Positions 45,236 to 55,722 of a stretch of DNA of 64,000 nucleotides are shown one piece after another. The position numbers and the translations under genes were made by a program. The stretch is taken from NCBI GenBank assembly GCA_947627535.1, contig CANQWM010000001.1, positions 1-64,000 on the forward strand. Reading direction: 5' to 3'. Numbering within the stretch: the first letter of the stretch is position 1; the number at the start of each line of letters is the position of its first letter. Source of the stretch: an uncultured Acetatifactor sp. (GTDB taxonomy: Bacteria > Bacillota > Clostridia > Lachnospirales > Lachnospiraceae). The notes under the pieces were generated by a model. The model worked only from the letters and a program-made list of their open reading frames with translations, was not told where the DNA came from and searched no databases.

Positions 45236-46096
45236 ATGGAAGAATGCAGATGTGCCGCCGGTCCCATGATGGAGGATCTGAACCCCACGTTCCTGTTTAC
45301 ATGGACGGGTACGAGAAAGAGCGGGAAGGACGAAGAATATCATTCCCATGACGTTCCGGAGATGGCTTTCGTCCTGTCGGGGACGGGCCGTTACCGGGTG
45401 GACGGCAGGACCTTTTGTATCAGCGAGGGCGATCTTCTGATCTTTAACCCGGGCGTTCGGCATCAGGCGCTGTACTGCCCCGAGGCGGAGGTCCCGGCCA
45501 CGGAATTTTTCGTGGGCTTTTCGGATATCCAGTTTCAGGGGATCCCGGCGAACACCATGCCTCTTCCGGAGGGCTCCATCCTGCTCCACACCAGGGGGGA
45601 GCTGAAACGGAAGCTGTACCGGATCTGTCTTGCCATGCAGGAGGAGAAGGCGGTCTCCCGGCAGGGGCGTTACTTTATGATGAAATCCTATCTGATGCAG
45701 TTTATCCTGCTTGTGATCCGGGAGCAGTGCCAGCCGGTGGAGAGTTCCCGGGGCTGCTCCTTTGAGTCGGTAAACAAGAAGTATCTGGTGGAACAGATCC
45801 TGAATTATTTCGAGGAGCATTACAGCGAGAAGATCTCGCTGGACCAGATTGCGGAGAACATGTACTTAAGTCCGTTTTACATCTCAAAGATATTCAAGAG
45901 CGAGACGGGGGAGACTCCCATCCGCCATCTCATCGACATTCGGCTGGAGAACGCCATGGAGCTTCTGGAGAACGGCTGGCAGGGCAGCATTCAGGAGGTG
46001 GCGGCAAGGGTCGGGTACGACGACGCCTATCATTTCAGCAAGCTGTTTAAAAAGCGCTATGGGATCTCGCCGTCCCAGGCGAGAAGAAAAGCGTGA
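45236..46096 (+). CDS. AraC family regulator with cupin sensor domain
   Basis: A 286-residue regulator. The N-terminal cupin (HSHDVPEMAFVLSGTGRYRVDG, GDLLIFNPGVRHQA) would bind a small ligand, often a sugar. The C-terminal part has two helix-turn-helix motifs (ISLDQIAENMYLSPFYISKIFK; SIQEVAARVGYDDAYHFSKLFKKRYG). It is divergent from the ABC exporter and could control it, but sugar enzymes elsewhere are equally possible targets. Confidence 0.9.
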   Translation: MEECRCAAGPMMEDLNPTFLFTWTGTRKSGKDEEYHSHDVPEMAFVLSGTGRYRVDGRTFCISEGDLLIFNPGVRHQALYCPEAEVPATEFFVGFSDIQFQGIPANTMPLPEGSILLHTRGELKRKLYRICLAMQEEKAVSRQGRYFMMKSYLMQFILLVIREQCQPVESSRGCSFESVNKKYLVEQILNYFEEHYSEKISLDQIAENMYLSPFYISKIFKSETGETPIRHLIDIRLENAMELLENGWQGSIQEVAARVGYDDAYHFSKLFKKRYGISPSQARRKA

Positions 46097-46145
46097 GGGG
46101 GCTGACGCCGGGGATTTGTTACTTTTTTAACTTGCCGGGAAACGG

Positions 46146-46174
46146 TTTTCAAGCCGGAAAGAATCTGGTATAAT
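46146..46174 (+). promoter_or_regulatory. Promoter for the 46.3 kb gene
   Basis: TTTTCA at 46146-46151 and consensus TATAAT at 46169-46174 with a 17 bp spacer. Confidence 0.65.
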
Positions 46175-46279
46175 AAGACAGGCCGAGGATGGCGGAAATT
46201 GCCGGAATTTTCCGGACAGTCCGCCAAAGCGGCAGATTTTCATAAAAAACCGCGTTGGGCGGCAGGGATGGAGGTTAGC

Positions 46280-46948
46280 GTGAAATACTTATTTCAATCG
46301 GAAATCAAACAAGAAGACGGGGGATTCAGGATTCCCATTCCCTTTAATATCTGGGAGGTCTGCAGACAGAGGGATGTGATACAGGCGGAGGTAACGATCG
46401 ACGGCAGGCAGATGAAATGCGAGCTGCTTCCAAAGGAGAAGGGAAGCTATGTGCTGCAGATTGGCGACAGCGACGCCGCCGGCCTTGTCCAGGGAAAGAA
46501 CTATGAGATTCTGCTCCATGTGACGGGATCCCTGATCAGAATGGATCAGGACAGTCCTTACAGTCTGGAACATCCCATCCGCAGAATAGACGGCATGAGC
46601 GTCATCATCCAGCCGGAGGACGGTCTGTGCGGGCAGGCCTGCGTGGCCATGCTGGCAGGGGTTACGCTGGAGGAGGTCATCCGCGTCATGGACTGCAGGG
46701 AGTGGCAGGCCACCATGGGACGGGTTATCTCCGCGCTGAACTATTACGGGCTGGATCATTCCGACGTCATTGTGTTTACGGAAGGGAGAGAGACCGAGCT
46801 TCCCAGGTGCTGTATCATGATGGAGAGGATGGGGCGGTTCTGCCATTATCTGGTGCATTACGACGGAAAGTTCTACGATTCCAATCTGGGTGTGCTGGAG
46901 GAGTACGACATGGGCAAGCTTCTGGGGTATCTGGAGATAAAGTGCTGA
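46280..46948 (+). CDS. DUF1905-like domain fused to C39-like cysteine peptidase domain
   Basis: A 222-residue protein with two parts. Residues 1-95 look like a DUF1905 beta-barrel (FRIPIPFNIWEVCRQRDVIQ, then VTIDGRQMKCELLPKEKGSY). Residues 105-222 look like a papain-fold C39-like domain, with the nucleophile region EDGLCGQACVAMLAG and a histidine/aspartate region CHYLVHYDGKFYDSN. No signal peptide is seen, so it is cytoplasmic. The start is taken as GTG 46280, because GGAGG lies five bases before it; ATG 46268 is an alternative. Domain calls are by eye and the role is unknown. Confidence 0.65.
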   Translation: MKYLFQSEIKQEDGGFRIPIPFNIWEVCRQRDVIQAEVTIDGRQMKCELLPKEKGSYVLQIGDSDAAGLVQGKNYEILLHVTGSLIRMDQDSPYSLEHPIRRIDGMSVIIQPEDGLCGQACVAMLAGVTLEEVIRVMDCREWQATMGRVISALNYYGLDHSDVIVFTEGRETELPRCCIMMERMGRFCHYLVHYDGKFYDSNLGVLEEYDMGKLLGYLEIKC

Positions 46949-47036
46949 ACGGGTTTTTTGGAGAATCGGCGGTCCCCTTCAGAGAAACAAAGCTTGCCGG
47001 AAATTAAGGAAACACAATTTATGAGGAGGACGAAAA

Positions 47037-48023
47037 ATGAGTAAATATACGGATAACTATGCGGCTGCCGCTGCGGCGAACGGCCTGCGGTATGACGAGA
47101 CGAACAGAGTGATATACGGACAGAAGGACGGATACGATCTGCTGATCTATGCGGAGGACAAAAGCTATCCTTATGTAATGACCATCGACACATCGGCAAA
47201 GCGCAGTTCGGGGGGACTGACCAAGGAAGAGAGCAAGGAGCTTGTCAAAAGCTGTAAGGGACTGACCGGCGTTGAATCGGACGGCAATCTGGTAAAGGCG
47301 AAGATGTTTCTGCGCGCCGGGGCAAAGCAGGAGACCCTGATCGAAACCCTGCGGGAGAGCATCAGCGCCTTTACGGCGTTCCTGACGGGCAAGGGGTATA
47401 CGCCCTGCTGCAGCGTCTGCGGCCAGAACGTGGAGGTGTCAGGATTTAAGGCGGGCCTTTCTTATATGCATCTGTGCCCGGTGTGTGAAGGCCAGATGAG
47501 GAACAACGTGGCGAATGTGGCGGAAAAGCAGCGCTCCAGGGACAATGTCCCGGCGGGGATTGTGGGAGCGCTGGTGGGTTCTCTGCTGGGAGTGGCTGTC
47601 ATCATTCTCTTCGGCCAGATGGGCTATGTGGCGGCGGTTTCCGGTGTGGTGATGGCTTACGCATGTCTGAAGGGATATGAGCTTCTGGGGAAAAACCTGA
47701 CCATAAAGGGCGTGGTGATCTGTGTGGTCATCATGGCTGCCATGACGTATCTGGGGAACAGGGCAAACTGGGCATTCACAGCAGTCAGAGAGCTTTCGGG
47801 GCAGCTTGGATTTTCAAGATATACCTTTTTCGACTGGTTTCGGGAGCTGCCCGGAATGCTGAAGGAAGTCGGGGAGGCGGCAAGCTATCTGGAAACGCTT
47901 GCCCTGACGTACTTTTTTGTACTGGTGGGAGCGGTTCCCATCGTATGGGGCAGGCTCAAGGACAGAAAGGCAAGCAGGAGTATGATTCGGATCGGATACA
48001 CGGGGGCGGACGGCAAATTATAA
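47037..48023 (+). CDS. Membrane protein with a zinc ribbon, unknown
   Basis: A 328-residue protein. About 120 N-terminal soluble residues are followed by a zinc-ribbon-like CSVCG ... CPVCEG pair near residues 124-150. About four membrane helices come next (GIVGALVGSLLGVAVIILF, YVAAVSGVVMAYACL, GVVICVVIMAAMTYL, LALTYFFVLVGAVPIVW). No family name comes to mind. GAGGAGG gives a strong ribosome-binding site. It lies 88 bp after the C39-like gene and may share its promoter. Confidence 0.72.
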   Translation: MSKYTDNYAAAAAANGLRYDETNRVIYGQKDGYDLLIYAEDKSYPYVMTIDTSAKRSSGGLTKEESKELVKSCKGLTGVESDGNLVKAKMFLRAGAKQETLIETLRESISAFTAFLTGKGYTPCCSVCGQNVEVSGFKAGLSYMHLCPVCEGQMRNNVANVAEKQRSRDNVPAGIVGALVGSLLGVAVIILFGQMGYVAAVSGVVMAYACLKGYELLGKNLTIKGVVICVVIMAAMTYLGNRANWAFTAVRELSGQLGFSRYTFFDWFRELPGMLKEVGEAASYLETLALTYFFVLVGAVPIVWGRLKDRKASRSMIRIGYTGADGKL

Positions 48024-48130
48024 AGGAAATATTAAATCTCTCTTTTGGGATTCACATATGAAAAAATGAGAAAACAGAAGAAAAAGAGAGATATGGACAG
48101 GATATGGCGTTTAAACAGCTGTAAATATAT

Positions 48131-48197
48131 TTGCAAAGGTCTGCATATAAAACTAATATATGTCTTGTGATTAGCACTCGAATAAATTGAGTGCTAA
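48131..48197 (+). promoter_or_regulatory. Promoter and CIRCE operator of groESL
   Basis: TTGCAA at 48131-48136 and TAATAT at 48154-48159 have a 17 bp spacer. A perfect CIRCE follows: TTAGCACTC (48171-48179), nine bases, GAGTGCTAA (48189-48197). It begins just past the expected transcription start, the usual HrcA arrangement. Confidence 0.95.
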
Positions 48198-48224
48198 CAA
48201 AATGAGTTACAGGAGGCAATGGAG

Positions 48225-50181
<1,957 letters not shown>

Positions 50182-50201
50182 GCATCTTCCCACAAGGAAT
50201 A

Positions 50202-50246
50202 AAATGCGGCGGAAAACCGGACGGTCCGGTCTCCGCCGCATTTTTC
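50202..50246 (+). terminator. Terminator of groESL
   Basis: AAATGCGGCGGA (50202-50213) pairs with TCCGCCGCATTT (50232-50243) followed by further T residues. An inner ACCGGAC/GTCCGGT arm extends the stem. Confidence 0.93.
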
Positions 50247-50382
50247 ATGACGGGTTTTCCGTGCCGCTTCCGTTTACCGTTCCCGTCCGCTTTTTCCGTC
50301 GTCTTTTGTCCGGTCTTTCCCTGCTTTTCCACGTTTTTTGAAAAGGGCATTTCCTTTTCAAAGAGGGACATTTTCTTTATGC

Positions 50383-50411
50383 TTGACATGGTATTTGAAA
50401 CCATGTATTGT
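50383..50411 (+). promoter_or_regulatory. Promoter of the GT8-acyltransferase operon with spacer palindrome
   Basis: Consensus TTGACA at 50383-50388 and TATTGT at 50406-50411 with a 17 bp spacer. The spacer holds CATGGT (50387-50392) and ACCATG (50400-50405), a likely operator. About 170 bp of leader follow. It contains a bulged stem (about 50436-50465) ending in TTTTATT that may attenuate, and a second weak extended -10 (TGTTACAAT near 50492). Confidence 0.65.
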
Positions 50412-50580
50412 TGATATATGGCGTTTGTAACTTCCAACGCGGCTGCTGTATCCATGCGGCAGCGTTTTATTGTGGCAAAAAACGGCAGAATGTGTTACAA
50501 TGGTAAAAACGGCAAAAGCTTCTCTATGAGTGGATTCCGTATTTTATTGTGGACGGGTGGAGCGGCGGGAATGAGGGTTT

Positions 50581-51426
50581 ATGATCAATCTGTTACTGTG
50601 CGGCAACGAAAAGGTGTTTGACGGCGCCCTGACGCAGCTGATCTCCATGACTAACAGGACGGCGGAGCCGGTCCACGTGTATCTGATGACCATGGAGCTT
50701 ACAAGGCTGCGGGAGGATTTTACCGCGATCACGGACGGACAGGCCGCTTTTCTGGACAGGGTACTGAAAAGGAAAGCCCCCGGCAGCCTGGCGGAAAAGC
50801 TGGATGTGACGGATCTGTACGAGAGGGAGCTGGGCGGCTGTGTCAACGAGGGCGCGTACTGTACCCCCTATACGCTGCTGCGGCTGCTGGCAGATCTTGT
50901 ACCCGGCATACCGGATAAGCTTTTGTATCTTGATATCGACATTATGATAGCAGGCGATATTAAACAGCTTTACGACATAGACGTATCGGAGTACGAGTAC
51001 GCCGCCGTAAAGGAGAAGTACGGCTGCTGGCTGATCAGGCCGGATTACTTTAACGCGGGAATGCTGCTCTTTAACATGCGCAGGGTCCGCGAGACGGGAC
51101 TTCTGAAAAAGGCCCGGGACCGGATCCGCAGAAAGAAAATGCTCTTTGCGGACCAGTCGGCTCTCTTTTGGTCTACTGACAGAAAGAAGCTGATTCCCAG
51201 AAAATACAACGAACAGTCCCGCTTTGACCGGAAGGATACCGTGGTGTGTCATTTCTGCAAGCGGCTGATGTTTCTTCCCTGGCCCCACACGGAGAATTAC
51301 AAACAGTGGCAGGTGGAGGAGATCCACAGATATCTTCACTGCCATACATTCGATGAGGACCTGAAGGAATATCTTGCATTAAAACAGGAATACGATGAGA
51401 CAGAGGGGAACAAAAGGAGACAGTGA
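50581..51426 (+). CDS. GT8 family glycosyltransferase (first)
   Basis: A 281-residue glycosyltransferase of the GT-A fold, family 8. It has the opening INLLLCGNEKVFDGALTQL, the metal-binding motif LDIDIMI and NAGMLLFNMRRVRE. Family members transfer glucose or galactose from UDP-sugars to lipopolysaccharide, glycogenin-like or surface glycan acceptors. It is shorter at the C-terminus than its neighbour. GAGGG precedes the ATG. First gene of a six-gene tightly spaced run. Confidence 0.88.
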   Translation: MINLLLCGNEKVFDGALTQLISMTNRTAEPVHVYLMTMELTRLREDFTAITDGQAAFLDRVLKRKAPGSLAEKLDVTDLYERELGGCVNEGAYCTPYTLLRLLADLVPGIPDKLLYLDIDIMIAGDIKQLYDIDVSEYEYAAVKEKYGCWLIRPDYFNAGMLLFNMRRVRETGLLKKARDRIRRKKMLFADQSALFWSTDRKKLIPRKYNEQSRFDRKDTVVCHFCKRLMFLPWPHTENYKQWQVEEIHRYLHCHTFDEDLKEYLALKQEYDETEGNKRRQ

Positions 51427-51427
51427 A

Positions 51428-52381
51428 ATGCCGAAGACTGAGTTTAATCTGACGGGGAACAGGGAAATTCCCATATTTTTTGGGGTGGATGACGGCTATT
51501 GTCCGTTTCTGGCGGTGACGATCCAGTCCCTGCTGGACAATTCTTCGCCGGAGTATACCTACAGCATTAAGGTGCTGCACATGGACATCAGCAGCGAGAA
51601 TAAGAAAAAGATCGCAAAGTACGAGCAGGAGAACGCGAGTATCGAGTTCGTCGACCTGAATTACTATATCGAGAAGATCAAGGATAAGCTTTACACCCGG
51701 GATTATTATTCCAAGACAACGTACTTCCGGCTTTTTATCCCGAACCTTTATCCGCAGTACGACAAGGCCCTGTATCTTGACAGTGACATTGTTGTACTGG
51801 ACGATATCGCGAAGCTGTTCGCCACGGATATGGGAGACAACCTTGTGGCGGCGGCGCCGGACGACGTGATCCAGTTCAACCCCGTCTTTCAGACTTATGT
51901 GGAGAAGGTGGTGGGAGTGGCGGATTACCGGAGATACTTTAACGCCGGCGTGCTTCTGATGAACCTTCACCAGCTGAGAAAGTTCAAATTTCAGGAGAAA
52001 TTCCTGTATCTTCTGGATAAGATTAAATTTTCCGTGGCCCAGGATCAGGACTACCTGAACCGGCTGTGCAAGGGAAGGGTGACCTTTCTGGAGCGGACCT
52101 GGAACCGGATGCCCATAGAGGATCCCAAGATCAAACCGGAGGAAGTGCGGCTTGTCCATTACAACCTGGAGTTCAAGCCCTGGCATTTTGAGGATATCCT
52201 TTACAAAGAGTTTTTCTGGATGTACGCCCAGGAGACGGAATATTTTGAACAGATCCAGGAGATCCGGGAGAGCTATACGGCGGAGGACAGGTTCCGGGAT
52301 GCCCAGAATCACGAGAAGCTGAGGAAGCTTGCAAAGCGGGAGTCGGACTGTGTGGGGGATGACAGGAAATACAGGCGCTGA
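51428..52381 (+). CDS. GT8 family glycosyltransferase (second)
   Basis: A 317-residue GT8 enzyme, clearer than the first. It has IPIFFGVDDGYCPFLAVTIQ, the metal site in YLDSDIVVLDD, FNAGVLLMNL and DQDYLNRLCKG. A lysine/histidine region near PWHFEDI fits UDP binding. The start at 51428, one base after the previous stop, follows AAAGGAG. Two adjacent GT8 genes suggest sequential addition of sugars to one acceptor. Confidence 0.92.
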   Translation: MPKTEFNLTGNREIPIFFGVDDGYCPFLAVTIQSLLDNSSPEYTYSIKVLHMDISSENKKKIAKYEQENASIEFVDLNYYIEKIKDKLYTRDYYSKTTYFRLFIPNLYPQYDKALYLDSDIVVLDDIAKLFATDMGDNLVAAAPDDVIQFNPVFQTYVEKVVGVADYRRYFNAGVLLMNLHQLRKFKFQEKFLYLLDKIKFSVAQDQDYLNRLCKGRVTFLERTWNRMPIEDPKIKPEEVRLVHYNLEFKPWHFEDILYKEFFWMYAQETEYFEQIQEIRESYTAEDRFRDAQNHEKLRKLAKRESDCVGDDRKYRR

Positions 52382-52409
52382 CGGCGCACCGTGGCAGGAG
52401 GGGGATTTT

Positions 52410-53303
52410 ATGAACGGCAGGAGAGCAGGAAAGAGAACGAAACGGGCAGAAAAAGAGGAAAAGGTTCCGCAGAAGGCGCCGGACCGGATCGCCGTGCTGG
52501 AAAGGATCCAGCAGCTGGAGCGGGAAGGCCGTTTCGATGAGGACGCGGAGGATGATCCGCCGACCATTCCCCTGGAGCCGGACCAGATCGATTATCTGCG
52601 CAGATCGCCTGCAAGCAGGCTGCGGAGAAAGGCCGCCTACAGCATGGCGGAGCGCTTTGTGGATAAGCTGCTGAAGGACGGCAGCCTTGTGATAAAGCGG
52701 GTGGACGGCATGGAGAATCTGGACGCTGTAAAGAGCGGCGCCATCCTTACCTGCAACCACTTTAACCCTTTCGACTGCTTCACTGTGGAAAAGGTATTCC
52801 GAAGCAGTGTACATTACCGGAAGAAAAAACTGTTCAAGGTGATTCGGGAGGGCAATTATACGAATTTTCCCGGGTTATACGGTTTTCTTTTCCGAAACTG
52901 CGATACGCTGCCCTTAAGCCAGAACAAGAAGACCATGTACAATTTCCTGCAGGCTGTGGACACGATCCTGCAGAGGGGGGATTTTATCCTGATCTATGCG
53001 GAGCAGAGTCTGTGGTGGAACTATCGCAAGCCCAAGCCGTTAAAGAACGGGGCCTTTAAATTTGCCGTGAAGAACCGTGTCCCCGTGATCCCGATCTTTA
53101 TCACCATGGAAGACTGCAGCCGTATCGGAGCGGACGGTTTTCCTATTCAGGAATATACGGTGTTTATCGAAAAGCCGATCTATCCGGATCCGGGGCTGAC
53201 CGAGCGGAAACAGGTGGACGATATGCGGGACAGGAATTACGGAGTCTGGAAGAGGATTTACGAGGACTTTTACGGCGTGCCGCTGACCTACACCACGCAA
53301 TAG
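52410..53303 (+). CDS. PlsC-type acyltransferase (first)
   Basis: A 297-residue 1-acyl-glycerol-3-phosphate acyltransferase-like protein. Motif I is NHFNPFD (H-x4-D), and the later substrate motif reads YAEQSLWWNYRKP in place of the usual EGTRS. A basic N-terminal extension of about 75 residues (AGKRTKRAEKEEK) is unusual for PlsC. AGGAGG nine bases before the ATG fixes the start. It and its neighbour may acylate a glycolipid rather than make phosphatidic acid. Confidence 0.85.
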   Translation: MNGRRAGKRTKRAEKEEKVPQKAPDRIAVLERIQQLEREGRFDEDAEDDPPTIPLEPDQIDYLRRSPASRLRRKAAYSMAERFVDKLLKDGSLVIKRVDGMENLDAVKSGAILTCNHFNPFDCFTVEKVFRSSVHYRKKKLFKVIREGNYTNFPGLYGFLFRNCDTLPLSQNKKTMYNFLQAVDTILQRGDFILIYAEQSLWWNYRKPKPLKNGAFKFAVKNRVPVIPIFITMEDCSRIGADGFPIQEYTVFIEKPIYPDPGLTERKQVDDMRDRNYGVWKRIYEDFYGVPLTYTTQ

Positions 53304-53331
53304 TCTTAAGAGGCGCGGAAGGCGGGAGAAT

Positions 53332-54156
53332 ATGGGGAAAGAGAAGGAACGGCGGATCATCTATTACAGCGATCCGCTGAACGAAGAATTTTCGGAGGCG
53401 CAGATCAGACCGCGGACCATTGACGGAGGGTATCCGTACAACCGCGGCCCGGTGTGGGAAGCATTTTCGTTTTTGATCCAGAATGTGCTGAGTATGCCGG
53501 TGAAGCTTCTGTATCTGAAACTGAAATTCCGGCTTCGGTATGTAGGAAAAGAGAACCTGAAAGCATATAAAAACACTGGTTATTTTATATATGGCAACCA
53601 CACTCAGCCCTTTGCGGACACCTTTATCCCAAGCATTGCGGACTATCCCAAAAGAAATTTCTTCCTTGTCAGTCCGGCCAATGTCTCCATGCCCGGAATG
53701 GGCTGGCTGGTAGAGCTCCTGGGCGCGATTCCCATTCCGGGAGACCTGGACGCCGCCAGACATTTCGTGAAACGGGTGGAAGACAGGATCCAAAGACATT
53801 ATTCCGTGACGATCTATCCGGAAGCCCATATCTGGCCTTACTATACTCATATCCGTCCCTTTACGGATGTGTCTTTCAAATATCCCGTAAAATGCGGCTG
53901 CCCCGCGTTTGCGCTGACCAACACCTATCATCGGAGGGGAAAGCGGGGCGGGCGCGTAAAGATCATAACCTATATCGACGGACCGTTTTTTCCGGATGAG
54001 ACCCTGCCGCCCAGGCAGCGGCAGCGCGAGCTGCGGGACCGGGTCTATCAGTGTATGGCAAAGCGGAGCAGGGAGAGCGATTATGAGCGGATCGAGTACA
54101 GAGAAAAGAGCAAAATGCCAGAAAAACCGGTAAGAGAGGAGACGCAAGAGCAATGA
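53332..54156 (+). CDS. PlsC-type acyltransferase (second)
   Basis: A 274-residue acyltransferase, paralogous in layout to the previous one. Motif I is NHTQPFAD, and the later motif is YPEAHIWPYYT. A cytoplasmic, membrane-associated enzyme is expected. GGGAGAAT precedes the ATG. Its stop overlaps the start of the fucosidase gene by four bases (ATGA), which ties the lipid-type enzymes to the sugar enzymes translationally. Confidence 0.85.
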   Translation: MGKEKERRIIYYSDPLNEEFSEAQIRPRTIDGGYPYNRGPVWEAFSFLIQNVLSMPVKLLYLKLKFRLRYVGKENLKAYKNTGYFIYGNHTQPFADTFIPSIADYPKRNFFLVSPANVSMPGMGWLVELLGAIPIPGDLDAARHFVKRVEDRIQRHYSVTIYPEAHIWPYYTHIRPFTDVSFKYPVKCGCPAFALTNTYHRRGKRGGRVKIITYIDGPFFPDETLPPRQRQRELRDRVYQCMAKRSRESDYERIEYREKSKMPEKPVREETQEQ

Positions 54157-55637
54157 ATCCGAACAGAGAAAGGGAGCTGCTGCAGACAGTGGAGCAGGTG
54201 ATCGCAGAAGGACCTTATCAGCCGGAGTGGGCCTCGCTGATGAAGGCTCCGGCGCCGGACTGGTTCCGGGAAAGGAGGCTGGGAATCTTTATTCATTGGG
54301 GCATTTACAGCGTACCGGCAAACTCCAACGAATGGTATTCCCGGAATATGTACATAAAAGGGACCTCCGCCTATGAGCATCACGTTAAAACCTACGGTCC
54401 CCAGAAGGAATTTGGGTACAAGGATTTCATCCCCATGTTCCGGGCGGAGAAGTTTGACCCCGACGAGTGGATGGCCCTGTTTCGGCAGGCGGGAGCGGGC
54501 TATGTGTTTCCTGTGGCGGAGCATCACGACGGCTTTCAGATGTATCGGAGCGAGCTGTCCGACTGGAACGCCGCCCGGATGGGCCCCAGGCGGGATGTGC
54601 TGGGGGAGCTTTCGGAAGCGGCGGAAAAACAGGGGCTTATCTTCTGTACCTCCAGCCATCGGGCGGAGCACTGGTTCTTTATGGGACACGGAAAGGAATT
54701 TGACAGCGACGTAAAGGATCCCATGCAGAAGGGGGATTTCTACTGGCCCGCCATGCCGGAGCCCGATACCCAGGATCTGTTCAGCAAGCCCTATCCTTCG
54801 GAGGAGTATCTGAATGACTGGCTGGCGAGAACGGCGGAGCTGATCCTGAATTACCGCCCGAAGCTGCTGTACTTTGACTGGTGGCTCCATCACGAGGCGT
54901 TTAAGCCCTACCTGAAGAAGCTGGCTGCCTTCTATTATAACTGCGGCAAAAAATGGGGCACGGATGTGCTGATCTGCTATAAGCACGAGGCCATGATGTT
55001 TGGAAGCGGGATCGTGGAGGTGGAGCGGGGCGGCTTTGCGGATCCAAAGCCCTATGTCTGGCAGACCGATACCGCGGTGGCAAGAAATTCCTGGTGCTAT
55101 ACCGATACGCTGGATTATAAGAGCAGTCAGGAGATCATCGCCACGCTGGCGGATGTGGTCAGCAAGAACGGAAATCTGCTGCTCAATGTGGGCCCGAAGG
55201 CGGACGGGACGATTCCCGACGGGGACAGAAGGATACTGGAGGATCTGGGCGCGTGGATGCGGATCAACGGGGAAGCCATCTGCGGGGCAAAGTGCTGGCG
55301 CAGAGCGCAGGAAGGGCCTACGGCAAGTGCGGAGGGCCAGTTCCAGGATCAGAAGGCGGCTGTATTTACCGGCGAGGATTACCGCTTTACGGTGAACAAC
55401 GGGGCGATTTACGCCATCGCCTTGCGCTGTCCGAAGGACGGGAAATTTCTGGTCCGGTCCCTGGGAGACAGCGCGGATCCTGACAAGCCCAATTTCCATG
55501 GGATCATCCGGAATGTGGAGGTGCTGGGTTTCCCGGGAGCGGTTAAGAAATGGAGCACGGATGGAGAGGGGCTTCATGTAGAGGCGCCGGATGTGCATAC
55601 CGACTTCCCGGTGACACTGAAGGTAACGGTGGAATAG
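54153..55637 (+). CDS. GH29 alpha-L-fucosidase, cytoplasmic
   Basis: A 494-residue glycoside hydrolase of family 29. It has the N-terminal barrel with RLGIFIHWGIYSVP and NEWYSRNMY, the HHDGFQMY motif, and the nucleophile aspartate D242 in LLYFDWW. A C-terminal beta-domain closes the protein. No signal peptide is present, so it acts on imported fucosides. Strict alpha-fucosidase activity is a family inference. Coupling (ATGA) to an acyltransferase gene is odd for a catabolic enzyme. Confidence 0.88.
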   Translation: MNPNRERELLQTVEQVIAEGPYQPEWASLMKAPAPDWFRERRLGIFIHWGIYSVPANSNEWYSRNMYIKGTSAYEHHVKTYGPQKEFGYKDFIPMFRAEKFDPDEWMALFRQAGAGYVFPVAEHHDGFQMYRSELSDWNAARMGPRRDVLGELSEAAEKQGLIFCTSSHRAEHWFFMGHGKEFDSDVKDPMQKGDFYWPAMPEPDTQDLFSKPYPSEEYLNDWLARTAELILNYRPKLLYFDWWLHHEAFKPYLKKLAAFYYNCGKKWGTDVLICYKHEAMMFGSGIVEVERGGFADPKPYVWQTDTAVARNSWCYTDTLDYKSSQEIIATLADVVSKNGNLLLNVGPKADGTIPDGDRRILEDLGAWMRINGEAICGAKCWRRAQEGPTASAEGQFQDQKAAVFTGEDYRFTVNNGAIYAIALRCPKDGKFLVRSLGDSADPDKPNFHGIIRNVEVLGFPGAVKKWSTDGEGLHVEAPDVHTDFPVTLKVTVE

Positions 55638-55722
55638 CAGGACGGAAGAACGACAGAACAGAAAAACGTAAGTATTGCAAAACAAATAAATCAGAACGAT
55701 ATATAGGAAAGAAGGAAAACAG

